A DNA stretch of 64,000 bases from Rotaria sp. Silwood1 (GCA_905250075.1 CAJNOP010000207.1:146459-210458), one strand, 5' to 3'; shown: positions 10,155 through 24,917, counted from the first letter of the stretch. Notes: generated by a model not told the origin, from the letters alone. A program made the numbers and translations.

Positions 10155-10283
10155 ACTATAGTAAGAACTACCATAACTGGTTTCGATCTTGCTGAATAGT
10201 TCATCAGATGATTTCTATTCTAACTCCCATATGTTGGTCGTAATCAGTGGATCGAAACCGATAATGGTAGCTCTTATTGTAGT
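10155..10283. mobile_element. 129-bp inverted-repeat element (MITE-like)
   Basis: The arms at 10155-10188 and 10250-10283 are about 34 bp each and largely complementary: ACTA..GTAAGAACTACCATAA.. against ..ATAATGGTAGCTCTTATTGTAGT, with GGTTTCGATC facing GATCGAAACC. The loop is about 61 bp. No clear target duplication was seen, so it may be a MITE or a plain foldback. Confidence 0.5.
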
Positions 10284-12566
10284 GTAAATAAACGCCATCT
10301 GACCTTGTGAAAACAAACTTATAGTTTTGAATATCAAAACTTGAGATTAGAGATTGTAATTAATAGCAAAATTGCAGATCTCCCTATCTTGTGAAGTCTT
10401 TGATGACGAATTCTATCATACATACAGGAACTATACGAATACAAACAATATAATCAGGATGGGTGTAAGCATTCATTCACTTTCATCCGCATCCATTCTA
10501 GTAATTGCATAACTTTATATTGTACTGAAGACAGTTTCGAATTTTTTCTTTAAGGAAACAACAACAACAGGTCATCAAGAAGCATTTAGTCGCAACAAAA
10601 ATGAAAAACTAGAACAAAAAAAAAAAAAATTTCGAATGAATGATTATTTCATTCAAATTGCGAAATTATTTCTAATTTATTTGTTTTTGAAACTATTCAA
10701 TGTTGACGAAATAAATTCAAGTTCTACATATTCTTTTTGTAAATTAATGAAATGATTTTATTGTAGCAATTCATACTAAACAAAGAGATAAATCACGAAC
10801 ATGTTCAAGATTCAATGTAGCTAATATTATAACTACGAAAAATCTTATTCTATTTGTCATATAAATCAAGTTTTTCCTCTTATTGTGAAAAATATGTTTT
10901 TGTCATTGTCAATAAGTTAACAAGAATATATTTAAACAATATCTGTATGTTATGGCTATATCATTCTTGATTTTATTATTTATACGTTTTTAATGTTAGA
11001 TAATACCTGATGATGTTTGTTTACTGCATTCATTGTCTAAAGTAAACTAAACAAACTCATTGGACTTTTCGCTATTATTATTGTTGAATATTAGGAAATG
11101 TTTCTTTTGCATTCTATATCTCAATCGTATATTAGTTTAGTGCAGGATAGTTTAATAATTCTTACTACTGTCGACGTCAATATATAATGAATTTCAATAT
11201 TTTGGAAATATCTCGACAATGATAGTACCTAGAGACTTATGATTTTTCTTCATGTAATAGAGAAATGCAAGGATATTTGTTGATACTAAAAAAATTTTGT
11301 GGTCAATTGATCGAATGATCAGTAAATAACCGAAAATAAGTCGATCAATGGAATCCAAAAAAATTTCTCGCTACATTTCTCATTTTGATAACAAAATTCT
11401 ATTTGAGAGATATTTATCTTCCTTTCCTGTAAGTTTCAAAATTTTATCTTGTTGCGTTGATTAGTTGATGAACAGAATCAATAAAACATCTATAATCATT
11501 AGAAGAAAAAAATCTTTTTTTCTGTGAAATCATTCACAAATTTCGTTTCCGTACAGGTTTTTGTTATTGTCTATTTCAAGAAAAATTTTCTTTCTAATGT
11601 TTTGACTGATTACTTCGTTTAACAAATTCATTTATTGTTGATATTGTTTTATCACCACATCGTATTATTTCAGAATTTATTCGTCTGGATACATGAGTTC
11701 TTTATAATATTAAATCAAAATATCTTGAATATATTCTTAATTATCCTATATTGATATGAATTATATAAGTTCTGAACGATGTTATTATTATATTAATCAG
11801 AATAATCTAATGACATATTATGATCTGACTGATAAATTTGTTTCTTCATTTTGGATTAAACGAAAATGGTTTTTTTACAACTCAACATGATGGAAGAACA
11901 AATTGTCATAGAAAGAATATTTCTATTCAATAAATCTTTATAAATATGAATAACTTAGATTATTTTTACAAAAACATTGTGTCACATATACACAGAATCA
12001 AAAACGCTAAATATTAAAATCTAAATGAGACTAGGATGAACATACACTTCTTATTCTGTTAAATAGGATTTTCTCCAATCTCGAATTTTCTGAATATGTG
12101 ACAGTACTATCAAAAATAATATGTTTATATTAATTTTAGTTTCTTAGGAGAAAAAATTATACATTATAATGGAATACGGATGAGAATCATTATCCATATG
12201 ATAACCAAATAAATTTAGATGTAGTCAATCATCTCTATGTATACACTACATTAATAATAAACTAATATATCCTTACGAGAATTGAAAAGATTAATTTAAC
12301 TAGAAAAATCACTTGATGATTATTGAATCGATCATGATAAACAGAAATTATATTTGTGCTAGTAAGATTTAATTGTTAAAAGAATATATTATATTTATTG
12401 TATATAGTTCCTTTTAAACAACTGAAAAGAATGATAGAATAAATATTTTATAAAACATCAATGAGCTGAAGTATTAAAAGGCTCTAGTTACTTTTCTGTA
12501 ATTGATTTTTGAAAAATATTATCAGAAACGTCGATATCCAATCTTGAACTTTTGCTTCTTAAACTA

Positions 12567-12653
12567 GGGTGTAGGTGTGGGGGTGGATGTGGGCGTACAT
12601 TAGCAAAAGAAAAAACAAATCACACCCACTCACCCACACCCACACCCACACCC
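12567..12653. repeat. Telomere-like hairpin
   Basis: GGGTGTAGGTGTGGGGGTGGATGTGGGCGT is followed by an A-rich spacer of about 30 bp, then CACACCCACTCACCCACACC and further ACACCC units to 12653. The C-rich arm is more regular than the G-rich arm. Confidence 0.65.
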
Positions 12654-14079
12654 TTTTAAGCCTACAAGGTTTTTTTTCAGCTTTTTAAGGGCAAATTTTT
12701 TAAATAGGCTTTTAAAATGTTATTTCATTATCTGAAAAATAATGCTGTTTGTTTTTAAAAAATAATATCTAACAGTTTTTTGTTTTGTTATTTTAAATTT
12801 GTTTTTTCATTAGTCAATTTCTAAATCATCTGCACTTTTTCTTGTTAAAAAAACATTGAAAATATTTATAATTAGTAATTTGAGAGATTTCAAAGAATTT
12901 CATAACTAATACAATTTCGAAATTGACACAATGCAGAATATATTTCGATATGTCTTTAAAAAACAAGAATCAAACATGTGGAATATGAATTCATTTGAAT
13001 AAGAGACATTAGAAATATATATGTTCTCTTCAAAGAAAGCTTTGAGTCTTGAAAAAGATATATTTTTCTAGTTTTATAAATAGAATATCTATTATTATGT
13101 GTACTAGAAGAAAATCGAACCTATCTCATTGAGACTACGACTGGTTTATTTCTATTGTATTTAACAGATGGAAATAAATAAAAATAGATGCCTTTTTTCT
13201 CCTATATGGACTATTGTTTCTATTGTTTTATTTGTTTTGCTATATGTATACGAGTCAATGCCATTGTGTTTGTCGTTTATATTTTCAATGATGTTATATC
13301 AAGATTGATTATGGTAATTCTATTTAAAGATATTCAATTTCGACCAGTTCTAAGAAATAAAAATCTCTATAGAATAATAATATAATTGACAAAGATTATG
13401 TTCTATTTATATTTTAATCAACAAATGATCTATAATTTTCGTGAAAAATGATGCAATTTCACAGGTTTATTTTAAATATTTCATAATTATAAGCATTTCA
13501 TTTAAAATAAAACTCTATGATATACTAAAATAAAAATTTCTAAAAAATATATTTATCTGAAAATAAAATCGAGATTATTCAAAAGTAACTTTAAATCTAT
13601 AATGGTGATTAAAATGTCGAATCATTTTATTCGAATTATTTTTATATTTATTTAAGAATTTTTGATGAAGATTCTCTTATATAATATTATAATATAAATA
13701 TGTTAAGGAATTGTTAAATTTGATTTAAATAAAAACTATTTTCAATTTTCATGATCAAACAACAGAAATAATTTTTAGTAAAGTCGTGCAGAATCATAGA
13801 TGAAATTTTAAGTATTGATCAATATTTTTAATGTGTATCAGATCCATCTAAACAACACCGTTGAACTTCATTTGTGTGTCGACGTTAGAATTCAATAAGG
13901 GATAAGTTTTTTTGTCAAATGAAATAAATTGAAGAAAAATCTTTTCTTAATAACGATCCACTTAATAGAACACCATTGAAATGTCAACCTTCTTATATAC
14001 ATATATAATAGATACATTAAAAAAGCTTCATTTTAAGTGCTCTATCAAGATTTTTAAAATGATTACTTTATTCATAGAG

Positions 14080-14179
14080 NNNNNNNNNNNNNNNNNNNNN
14101 NNNNNNNNNNNNNNNNNNNNNNNNNNNNNNNNNNNNNNNNNNNNNNNNNNNNNNNNNNNNNNNNNNNNNNNNNNNNNNN
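14080..14179. other. Assembly gap (100 N)
   Basis: Exactly 100 undetermined bases, a conventional scaffold-gap length, so the true distance is unknown. Open frames that cross it are artefacts. Confidence 0.98.
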
Positions 14180-17100
14180 CAATAGAATGAAGCTACACTT
14201 ACATATTCAATGTTGAAACAATAATTTATTGACAGATAAAACAAGATATAAACACAGAGAGAGAGAAAGAGAAAGTGATTGATCGGCACGTGCATTTTTA
14301 TTGAAAACGAAGGTATACATATATCTATTGACAAACTAGGAAGAGAAAGAAAGAAAGAAAGCTTCATTTTATACATCTGTGTACATAAATATCATGCTTG
14401 ATTGACTTTTGTTGCTCGTTACTTCTGCCACTTATTCTTTCATTTAAAAAATTTGACTAATTACATTGATATTTTGAAAGTTTTTTCGAGACATGTTTGT
14501 TTTCTGTCAATTGTTATTTGATCAGAATCTCGGGACTCAAACATTATTAAAATATAACGATTTATCAGATATAGATAAACAGAATTTAAATCATAGTCAA
14601 AGCTAAAATAACTCAAGAAAATTAACGAGTAAAACATAGTCAAACAATAAAAAGAATCTTCGGAATTAAGTCATTGAAGGAAGAAAAATAATTGAATAAA
14701 TCTAGACAACGTTAAACATATCTATAGAAGATCTGAAAACAAATTCAATGTATTCTAAATAATGTACTTATTTCAAATCATTACAGAAATATGAGAATAT
14801 GTTGTGGGAATCTGACGAATTCTATTTAGTTCATGCATAAACATCTCAATTCGATAATAACACTGATAGACGATATATACATCAACAACAATATTCAAAT
14901 CATCATTGAACATTGACATCTATCTCACATTAGTAAAATTTCGAACATTTTTAATTGATATTAATGTCTGGTCAAATATAATGTGAAATAATAGTTACGT
15001 GTTTTATATCAAGTAATTTGTAAACATTATTTTTATTTTAAGTCCAATATCGTTGATTTAATCTAGGCTCTTGTAATGGCTTAGTCTTTTAACAAGAGTT
15101 ATCTAATGAAAATAATTAAATATCAAGAAAAAATATTAGTATAGAGTATATATATCTATCCCACAATAATCGATCGATTGATAGATCGCGTCAAGTAAGT
15201 GAATAATACTAATAAATGAACTTTTTTTTTCGTCGAATGAGTCACTAAATCGAGAATTTTTCTATCAATAAAAAGCAAATAAAACTTTGAATCATATAGA
15301 ATTTTTTCATAGCTTGAAAAAACTTCTCATTGTAAAATCTAAAATAAAACTATTCTCTAATATCACTGATAATAATATATTTTTACATTGAGATTGATAT
15401 TCAACAGTTATATTAACAATTTATTATAGAATAATTAAATACTAATTTATATTATAGATTTACTTTTCAGATAAGATTCCCTAGTAGTTTAAATAATCCT
15501 ATCATTAAAAGTTTAACACACAATAAAAAAGAAAACAAATCGATAACTTTTCTAATTGTTTGATAAATTTTCATTTTAAAAATTGGAAAAAGTCTGATAA
15601 AGATAAAATAATAAAATGACCCAACTAACCTTCTAAAATCTTTTTATGTTTAATGTTAAATTCGTTTAGAAATGTTAACTATTCTTTATTCGAATGATGT
15701 TGAAGCATTTTTAAACATCTATCGAAATTTATCTATTCGTTCAATTGGTTATTGTTAACAGTATTCTGATAGAACAAAACTGTCGTAGCAAAACAGAAAC
15801 AATAACAGCAATAATATAGATTGTCAAAATTTTTTTTTTCAGGTTTGATTTATCTTATAGAAATTTTCAACAACTCCACAAATATAAAAAGAACTACAAA
15901 TCCCCGTCTCGTTATATACTTAGGCAAATCGTCTTGTTCAACTTAATAATGTTATTTCTTCGTCCACCACCATTAAAAACATTCTATAAGATGATATTCA
16001 TAGAAATTTTTCTCATTTCTATCCCTATGAAATAAAACAATCTCCTATTATTAATTTGTATTTTTTGACATTTTCCTATGATCAAAACATATTGCTTTAT
16101 TATTTAACTGCTTATATTTATGAATATGAGCAATTAGGTGTTATTCTATTAAATCTTCTATCTTACTTTATATTTAACAAAAGCTTTTTTCTAAATGTTC
16201 TATGATCACAAACGACATTTTATTAAAAATTGTTTTAAATCATTCTTTATGGTAGATTATCTATATCAGTTCTAATGTCTTATCTTCATCAATTTGTTTT
16301 TATTAACAATACGCATTGTCATTCACAATCTCAAACACATCAATTTGTAAAACGATCTACACCAATGAATAACACAAGCTAAAATACTGACATTATTATC
16401 ATACTGAACAATTATTATTTTGAATATCATTACAGAATAAAACGTATGCATAAAAATATTAGCTTCTCTTTATTTAAGACTAACAACTAGAGGTATATAA
16501 TATAGCGTATTTCAAATTGAAAATTACCTCGAACTATATCAAAGCATGAACAAGATGATAAAACTATGAACAAGTTATATCAAATGAACTGAATAAACTT
16601 GAAAAGCATGTTAAGTAATTTGTCTTAAGTATATGAAAATACTTTGAAATACTTTTCAAGTTGAAATACGATATTATCTATTAATAATGTCCATTTCAGA
16701 GTTAAATGGAAGTGGTCAGTTTTTCAATAAATATTGATAAGAACGAGATAAAGATCGAGATCTACGATTTTCACTGTTGGAAAGAGCAAATGAAGACACA
16801 TCGAATTCTATATCGAAAGATTTTTCTATCTACTTTTCTATAGATTTTACATAAAAGTTAAATAAAAAGAGTATGTTTCTCATGGTTACAATATTAATTT
16901 ATTGATTTTTCAGGAGTGTGAGAGAATCATCAAACAAAGGTCTACTAAACTATATAAAGACTCTGTTCCTAACTACTTACCATTATGATATTCAAACCGT
17001 CGGAACACAATTTATCACCTCATTTTTTTTTTCAACAAAATAATCGAAAAATATAAATATTATATTGTATTTTGATAGAAAAACCATTTTATTAATCTAG

Positions 17101-18164
17101 AATAAAAAAATCAATTCTTTGAAAATGTTTGACTAAACTTTTATGAAAGTAGTTAGAAAAAATGTTTCTATATAGAATTCGATGCATCTTCATCTGCTTT
17201 TTCCAAAGGTGAAAACTGCAGATCTCAATCTCGTTCGTATCAAAAGTTATTCAAAGAAAATGTTCACGGATATTTAACTCTGAAATAGACATTAGAAAAC
17301 GAATAATTATTCTCTTGAAAATCATATTATTTCACTTTGTTTTTATTGACAATTATATTTAATAAACATACTAAACAAATTATTCTTCTATCATTATTTT
17401 ATCTCAAATAAAAGTTCATCAATTCAGATTTAATATTTGATTATACTACATATATATTTTAAAATAAAACAATTTTCATTTTTCTTAATGAAAAATGAAA
17501 ATAAAAAAGTCAATCTTTATATAAGAATTGTTCTACTTGAGCATCAATTATATAAAAGTCAATTAATAAATATCATAAAATAATCGATCAGACAAACGTG
17601 TATAATGAAGATTAATGAAATAATATCAGAATAAACTATTATTGTTTGTTACTTTAACTTATGTTAACTATAAAAATAATAATAGATGAATAAATTAAAC
17701 GAAACAATACTATTCAATTTACTTCAATTGTTTATTTTCTCATTCAAAATTAAATAATCATAGAATCAATACAAATTGAACGTAAACAGTTTCTGAATAA
17801 TCACGACTATTAATTGTTAACATAAAATAATATTAGCTTTACAATTAACATTAACATGATCAAGAATACTTTTACTTTTACAGACGAATATGCAAAACAA
17901 AATTTCATCATTAATTCGATTAAATTTCTTATTTTATATATAGAATTTTCAAATCTTTAACAAATATTGAATTGATAAACTTGTTGTTGGTATTGTTGAT
18001 GATTATTTCAATACTTATTGATTATTTTTAAAAAGTGAACACAATCGTTAAAATCGAAAATAGAATTTAAGGAAACACAATTAATATCATTTATAGTTAT
18101 ATTAAATAAATCATTTGTTTTTGTTTTTGTTTTTGTTTTCTTTGTTTTTATTAGAGAACATTAA

Positions 18165-18234
18165 GGATGTGGGTGTGAAGGTGTGCGAGTAGGGTCTGCA
18201 TATCTTCTAATCTATCTTAGATCCACATCCACCC
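18165..18234. repeat. Degenerate telomere-like hairpin
   Basis: GGATGTGGGTGTGAAGGTGTG and GTAGGG are followed by a spacer of about 28 bp and then GATCCACATCCACCC. The same G-arm-first order is kept despite substitutions. Confidence 0.5.
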
Positions 18235-18711
18235 TTTTCTTTTGGATAAAAAAAAAATCTGTTATTTTAATTGAATGTTTGTGTCATATAAATGATAGAA
18301 TTATCGACAGTTAACCTTTATTTAACTTTGATCAATTAATATGTTAAATAATTTACTATTGAACAATATTATATGAACTAATTATATTATTATTATTATT
18401 ATTCATTTAAAGATTTTCAAAGTTGATTTGCATTTTATTATTTTAAAATAATCGTTTTTTTTTTTTTTTAAATCATAGATCTGAATAAAACAAGAAATAA
18501 ACTTAAAACAAATCAAATAAAACAAAATATATTTTATAGAAATAATTCTATAAAGATAGACTTTAAACAACTTGTTTTATTGAAGAATATCTATTATATG
18601 TAAAACAAGTGAAATATTATATTTTAATCAGACTTACTTCATTTTTCATTTAAAAGAGTACACGAATATATAAGGGTATTACTGAAGATCTAGAATAAAG
18701 AGAGCCAGACT

Positions 18712-18776
18712 TGTGGGTGTGGGTGTGGATGTGGGTGTGGGTGTTGGATTTATTTCCACACCCACACCCACACCCT
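18712..18776. repeat. Clean telomere-like hairpin
   Basis: Five near-perfect G-rich units (TGTGGGTGTGGGTGTGGATG, then TGGGTGTGGGTGT) at 18712-18744 are followed by a 14-bp spacer and three perfect ACACCC units to 18776. It lies about 175 bp downstream of the 3' end of the receptor pseudogene at 18951-24276. Confidence 0.7.
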
Positions 18777-18950
18777 CTGTTGGAAATACAGAATAAGAAA
18801 GATTCTCCTTCTGATGATAACCAATTCACATTTTCTACATCAAAAAAGCTATACTAATTAACTTTTTTAGTTCAGCATGCAGACACGACGGATTAGTTTT
18901 GATCTGAAAGAAACATTAAGCAGAAAAGCTATAGTTTTAAATAATTCGCA

Positions 18951-21900
18951 TTATATTGACTTAAACGCATATGTCTTCGAAGTAGTATTTTCACCCGTAA
19001 CATTGCTCGATAACCACTTCAAAGAATTCCTCCCAATGAATGTTCTATAAAACTCTTTCTTGTAATTCGTTGATGGTAGAACATAGAGAATAAAGCCCAG
19101 AACTTGTGGAGCATAAGAAAACAAATAAGCTCCAAGTAGTATATGATTTTGCCAATCACTCAATGTAATGCATGCCAAACTGAATGCAAGAATAGCTTGA
19201 GGAAGGGCAGAAAGAACAATGATTGCTGGTGTAACATAGAGTTCTTTTTTAGCTTTAAATTGTCTCATTAGCGCTTCGCCAAAGTTCATTTTATGTCCCA
19301 TCGTCTTCGCTCGACTGCGTGCAGCCAAAATAAGCAAAGCAGTAATGCAAATTATTTGGATGAAAAATGGGAAAAGATAATGAATGAAAGTAGCGATTCG
19401 ATTGTAAACAGAGATCAGATTTGTATCAAAATTTGTTACACAAATTGATGAACTAGTGGAGAAATGTTGGATAACTGTATTATAGATAATTTCATGTACA
19501 TGCATACCCAACAAGATAACCAATGTGAAAGTACTAACTACAGTAGCTAACCAAGGGTTTTTTAGAGCAGATGAAGTTGGAAAGAGAATGATTAGAAGAC
19601 GGTCAATGGTTATCCAACTGGTCAACCAGTAAGTTGATCGTGTCATGACCGAAAGAAGATAGGAAATTACTTTACATGATCCAACATCAATAAATCCAAG
19701 AGTAACTTGAATGAATCTGAAAACCAGACAGGACAAAGCAATTTGATTGAGACAACTTGCAGTTAACAAATAATAACCGACGTCAAACTTACGCGGTGTA
19801 GGCCGTTTAAATGTGATGAATGAACAGAAATTATTAAACAACCCGATGATGAAAAGAAGGCCAACTATAACGACATAGACAATCTTCACTTTTTTCGAAT
19901 AGCTAACAAGAAGTGAATCGAGAGTAAAACCAAATGCTTGCAAACTAAATTCACATCGATGTCCTTGATAACAAGGTAGACAATGACAAATGAAATCTTT
20001 GGGATTTTCTAAATCGCCTTGTAGACATGTTCCTCCTAAAAAACATTGGTGACAACGGTCATGTTCAATATTTTTGATAAAGCATTCAGCACGGTAACGA
20101 TCATGTTGACAAATACAAAAATAGTTTTCATCATAAAAACAGAAAGTTAAATTCTTATTTCGACAGATATGATGATATTTGAAAACGGATGGGACAAATG
20201 GATCGATTTCTGAAACTAAAATTCGATTTACGTAAATATTATTATTATCGATAAAAATGCAAACCTTCTGGTAGTAAAAGTGCACCATGCGAACAATGCT
20301 GTGGCGATGAAGTTATATTGATTTTCTGCTGCTGATCCAAGAAAAATATGAGAAAATATTGCGGATGTGATAGATCTTCATAGAGTTTGAGAATTCCAAG
20401 TGAAGGTGCATCGACATTAGAACGGTAGGATATGATTGACGACGGTAACTCGGTATAGATCTGCTGATCCAAAATGTGAAGCATCAAATTACGATGGTCA
20501 TAGTCGTAAAACTGAACGACAACAGCACGAATATGTAACATTGTTGTCATGTTCAAATAAATATGAGCAGTTACTTTCTCATTTTCGCAGTTGTATCCAT
20601 CGAATTTCGATGAACATCTGCACAGATAAGGATTTTCACCACTTCGATCATAATTAGAGAAACAAGTTCCATTGTTCAAACATGGATTCGAAGTACAATC
20701 TTCATATTTCAAATTGCAACGTAATCCAAAATGATCTAATGGACAAATGCAATAAGGGCTACTTTTTCTTGTTCCTAGATTGAAATCATCGGGCCGACAG
20801 AGTGCGTTTGCTGAACAGTATGTCTCACAAATAGGTTCGTACATACTACAATTTATTCCATAGTAACCACTTTTGCACGAACAATAATAAGAATTGTTAT
20901 GATTGAAAACTGGAAGACAAATAGAGTTCTTGTTGCAACTAGTTTTCGAACAAGGATTAAGAGTTAAATTTCCAAACCAAGATGGAAATTTTAATACCAC
21001 GACTAAACGAAATGCAGGTAGATAGTCGAAATAAATGGGATAATGCCATGGCCCAATTTCTTCTAAATTGTTATCACCTTTCAACGCAAAAACATCAAAG
21101 TGAATTGAATATGGATGATCATGAATTACATCGCTTCGATTGAAATAACGCTTTTGCTTATGCACAAGCATTTCCGAAGAACGTGAATAAAGTAGATAAA
21201 ATTTATGCTTGATGAAATAGTTTCTTTCTAGCATTGGGACAACATGGAATTCATGATGATAAATGATTCTATGTTTAAAAAGAATATTGGCTTTAATTTT
21301 GAATACACGATCTGATATTGTCTTTGACTGTGTTCCGTGCTCGATACGTGCAATGATACTGATTCGATCATTGAAGTATTGACACCAGTCACCATAATAA
21401 GCAGGTGGGCATAAACATCGTGTTTCATTTATATGAATAACAGCGATACCTCGATTACATTGATATGAATGAACTTTGAAATATTCATAGTTTTTACGAC
21501 TGTTAATAAACTCTGATAATTGATGTCGACTGATGTTTAATGTGGTTTCAGAGGGATTGAATATTTGAGAAAGAATTTCATCGCGTTGCAATGATATTTG
21601 CTTCTTGCTTATACGATATCCTGTTACATCTATAAGAAAACCAGATGGGCACCAATATTCATCTTCTCCATGAAAACAGTCAGGACTTCCATTGCATCGC
21701 ACATTCTTTCTGCAACGATTATCATGGAGACAAAGGAAATCTTCCTTGCCAGAGCATGATCTATTATTATTTTGATCATTTAAGCAATGAATCTGGCTGC
21801 AGTTACGGCCCTGTATACAAACATCTTGGTAGGTCATATCTTCATTATTGCAACGAAAATGAAAACCCCACATGCGTCCTCCTCTCAAATTTGATATAAA

Positions 21901-24276
21901 TGTATTTTTTTCATCGTAAGCATTATAACAATTTTCTACACCATCACCAATTTGAGTAAGATTAATGCATGGACGATTCAATTGAATGTCTAAAGGATTT
22001 GAAACACCAGATAGATAACAACCAAACTCCAAAGATATATTGCAGATTTTCGAAAATGTTGCAGTCGAATATCGTTTGCGACATTTTTCTAACTGTAAAG
22101 ATAAATCTTTCAAATTTCTATTGTGAAATGACGAATTTTCAATTAATACAAAAGCTTCTTCATCAGATGCATCTGAGCAATCCCATTCACCGTCACAAAC
22201 CCATTCAACTAGAATGCACTGCCCCGTTCGACATTGATATTGACTATGCTGACATATCCAATATTTGCAGGAAGAAGGTGTCTCGTCTATGTATTGATCT
22301 GAATCCCAGAAAGTATTACAATAATATCGAAACGGCATGCGATATGTTGATTCTTGTTGTTGATGATCAATGAACAGACTACTATTGATCGAATTCTTCG
22401 ATGATGATTGATGAATGTATTCCATCACACGAGGACAATCAGTGGTGATCCATTTAAAACATGGAAGCTGATATCGAAGAGTAGTACCAATACCGAACCA
22501 ACTTTCATCATAACCATTCGAGCAGTCACTCATGCCTGAGCCCAACTTTCGTAATGGAAGACATTTATGTTCATTATTAAAACACTGAAAACGATGTCGT
22601 CCTACATTACCCGTACAATAAGTCTTGTCAAGTTGTCTCAGCTCATCGTCACCATCCATGCAATTAAAATCTCCATCACGTATTCTATAATTTGATATAC
22701 ACTCTCCTTCCTCAGTACATATGTCGGTATAGACAGTGTATGGGCGACCATTGAATGTTTGTGAGTCATTTCAACAGAATCGGTCATTTTGATGAGAAGA
22801 TGTAAAGTTTTTATATCCATAATTGGAAGCAAAGCCTGCGCAGAGTACATGATTCACGAATGGGTAAGAGATCGCTGACATATCTATCTGTAGTGAAAAA
22901 AAGCGTGTTGCCTAAAAAAAGAATCCTCGGCATTTTAGGTTTCCAGCAAGTAGAAAAGATTGAGGCATTGGATTTTCTATAGAGCGAGTATAGTTGTACA
23001 TGATAAAAAGGTTTGAACTAATTAATTCGTATGGCGGATAGAAAATGAGACGATCAGCTCTTTGACATACACTCAGCATCATTAGTGTACAATTTTGATG
23101 ATTACATGGACAATCATGCTCAAATCCTTTCGTCAAAGCACATCGAAAGAGATACTGGCATATTTCGTCGATGGTAAGATTTGATGCATTAATCATATTC
23201 CAAGGAGGATATCGAGGATCATCATAATTTTTATCTGGTCAACATAGTCCATTTTCGTTTGTCCAAGTTGGTCGATGTTGGCTCAACTCGCACATATAAT
23301 TTATATTACGTTTATTAAAACAGTCTTTTTGTGCTTTGCCCAATCGTTGGAATGCCATTCGAGTTTCCCATGCTATGCACTGCCCATCATCGCATGAGTA
23401 TAAACCAGTTGAACATAAATTTTCATCACATTCCATCGCATTAGCTTGAAACGGACAGGTTGTTCCGCGGTCAACAAAGTATTCGTCGGTTCTATCCATA
23501 CAATCGAAATCACCTGTGAGCATGATCAATGGAATAAAGAATTCTTACTAGAATCGGCATTACTCACCATCCAACCAGAATTCTTGTGAGATGCACATTC
23601 AATTTTCACATCGAAATTCATCATCGTCACACTCGTTGAATTCTAATTTGTCACAATTTTCTTCATCGACACCATTTGAACATCTTTGTATGCCGTCACA
23701 AATCTCACGGCAGTCAAGGCAGAGAGGGCTTGAAGAACAAGGCAATGTCTCGTAGCAGAGAATTTTTCCATATCGTTGAGTGTTCCATGAATCGTCATCC
23801 GTGTCTTGTTTTTGTTCAAACTGTCTTTTAACAGCTTCACTAAACTTTTTTGATTCATGTGTCAACTGATACTCACAATATTTGCCAAATGTTCCTGCTG
23901 TACATTTACACACAAATTGGTCCTCATTGTCATCAATTAATGATCGATTATTGAAGACTTTGCTATATGAATCTGTCATTTCAACACTCGAACTCCATTT
24001 GAAGACGATACTTGGATGAATTTCTTTTTTAAGCAGATCACCGAACATTTGCTTCTCTCCTTGATTGCTACATTCATCCTTATGTTCAAGGAATAGCTGA
24101 TTTTCACTTAAACGTCGACAATATAAAATTTCCTCTCCATAATAAGGTATATAATAGACGCAGTCAAATTCCTCTGCTAATTCTTTATTTTCAGTGTTGT
24201 AAAGTAGAACTTGACTATCTGCAACGGCAAAGATGAAGACCAGGATTACTACTGTAGGAGAGATCAACATTTTCAA
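18951..24276 (-). pseudogene. LDLa/EGF-repeat 7TM receptor gene, broken by four stops and one frameshift
   Basis: The reading frame starts at ATG 24276 with a signal peptide (MKMLISPTVVILVFIFAVAD). It carries about seven LDL-receptor class A repeats, for example CRTGQCILVEWVCDGEWDCS with the Ca-binding DASDEE. Several EGF-like repeats follow (NPCLNNGTCF..CRCSSKFDGYNC). The end is a rhodopsin-like seven-helix domain (19900 down to about 19020; first helix VKIVYVVIVGLLFIIGLFNN, IDR at the end of helix 3, last helix near SYAPQVLGFILYVLPSTNY). One clean intron lies at 23514-23567 (54 bp, phase 1). In-frame stops are TGA 23599-23601, TGA 23239-23241, TAG 22912-22914 and TGA 22771-22773. The frame shifts near 20250-20290 around a TTTTT run. 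Intact relatives would be surface receptors; ligand unknown. Since only one indel is seen, decay looks recent, or some stops are assembly errors. Confidence 0.8.
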
Positions 24277-24917
24277 ACTAATTCATCAAAAAAATCAATG
24301 TAAAAAATACAAATATTTGTGCTAATTTATTTGAGAAGAAAATATAAAGAGATGATGACAAAAGAATCACATTTGAATGATTGCTTTACAAGTGATACTG
24401 TTGAATATTATCATATTTCATCGATTGATCACGTATGAAACAATAGTAATGAATAAATAGTTAATTAATTTTGTTAGAATAGGACATGTCCATGAGGCTG
24501 AGGGTAAGGTGAGAGTATGAATTAAGCTAACTATGAATCATTTCGATCTTAATTAAAGACATCAATAGATGATTGTGGGTGTGAGCGCATGTAATCCTTT
24601 ATTCTAATACCCACATCCTCCGGTACGTTATTAATTGCCATCACAATGATTATGTCAAGAAACGATTCAATATCTTTCGTCTCTATATCGTTTCAACAAT
24701 TAGTATTATTCCGACTATTCCATTGTTCTTTTTATTCCTCTTAAAAGTTTGTTTGATTGACAATTCGATTAAAAATTTCTTCCGTGAAAATATTCCTGAA
24801 CACTAAAATCGGCGATACATCTTTGGGAGAAATTGACGTAAAGCAACCATTATATGTATGAATTTCACTTATAGAATCAACGTCCATTTCATTTTCATTG
24901 GAATATTCACTTAATAC
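24277..24917. other. Upstream region of the receptor gene
   Basis: AT-rich non-coding DNA. It holds a degenerate telomere-like hairpin at about 24574-24620 (GTGGGTGTGAGCGCATG, then TACCCACATCCTCC). No TATA box or other promoter element stood out at a convincing distance from the start at 24276. Confidence 0.4.

Larger units (their letters stand above)
10290..18700. other. Gene-free AT-rich intergenic region
   Basis: No open frame longer than 69 codons with protein-like composition was found on either strand, and no chain of frames joined by short GT-AG introns. It contains telomere-like hairpins (12567-12653 and 18165-18234), a (TTATTA)-type run near 18387-18403, a weak hairpin-like remnant near 10458-10500 and an assembly gap. 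Many stretches are well over three-quarters A+T. Distal regulatory sequence cannot be judged from this sequence alone. Confidence 0.55.

Noticed and set aside
13981-14376. Frames of 69 and 102 codons near the first gap
   Set aside because: They run through the 100 Ns and have AT-driven composition.
22771-23601. Selenocysteine as an explanation for the TGA codons in the receptor gene
   Set aside because: The positions are not Cys-equivalent sites of a selenoprotein family, a TAG also occurs, and a frameshift is present, so decay or sequence error is simpler.
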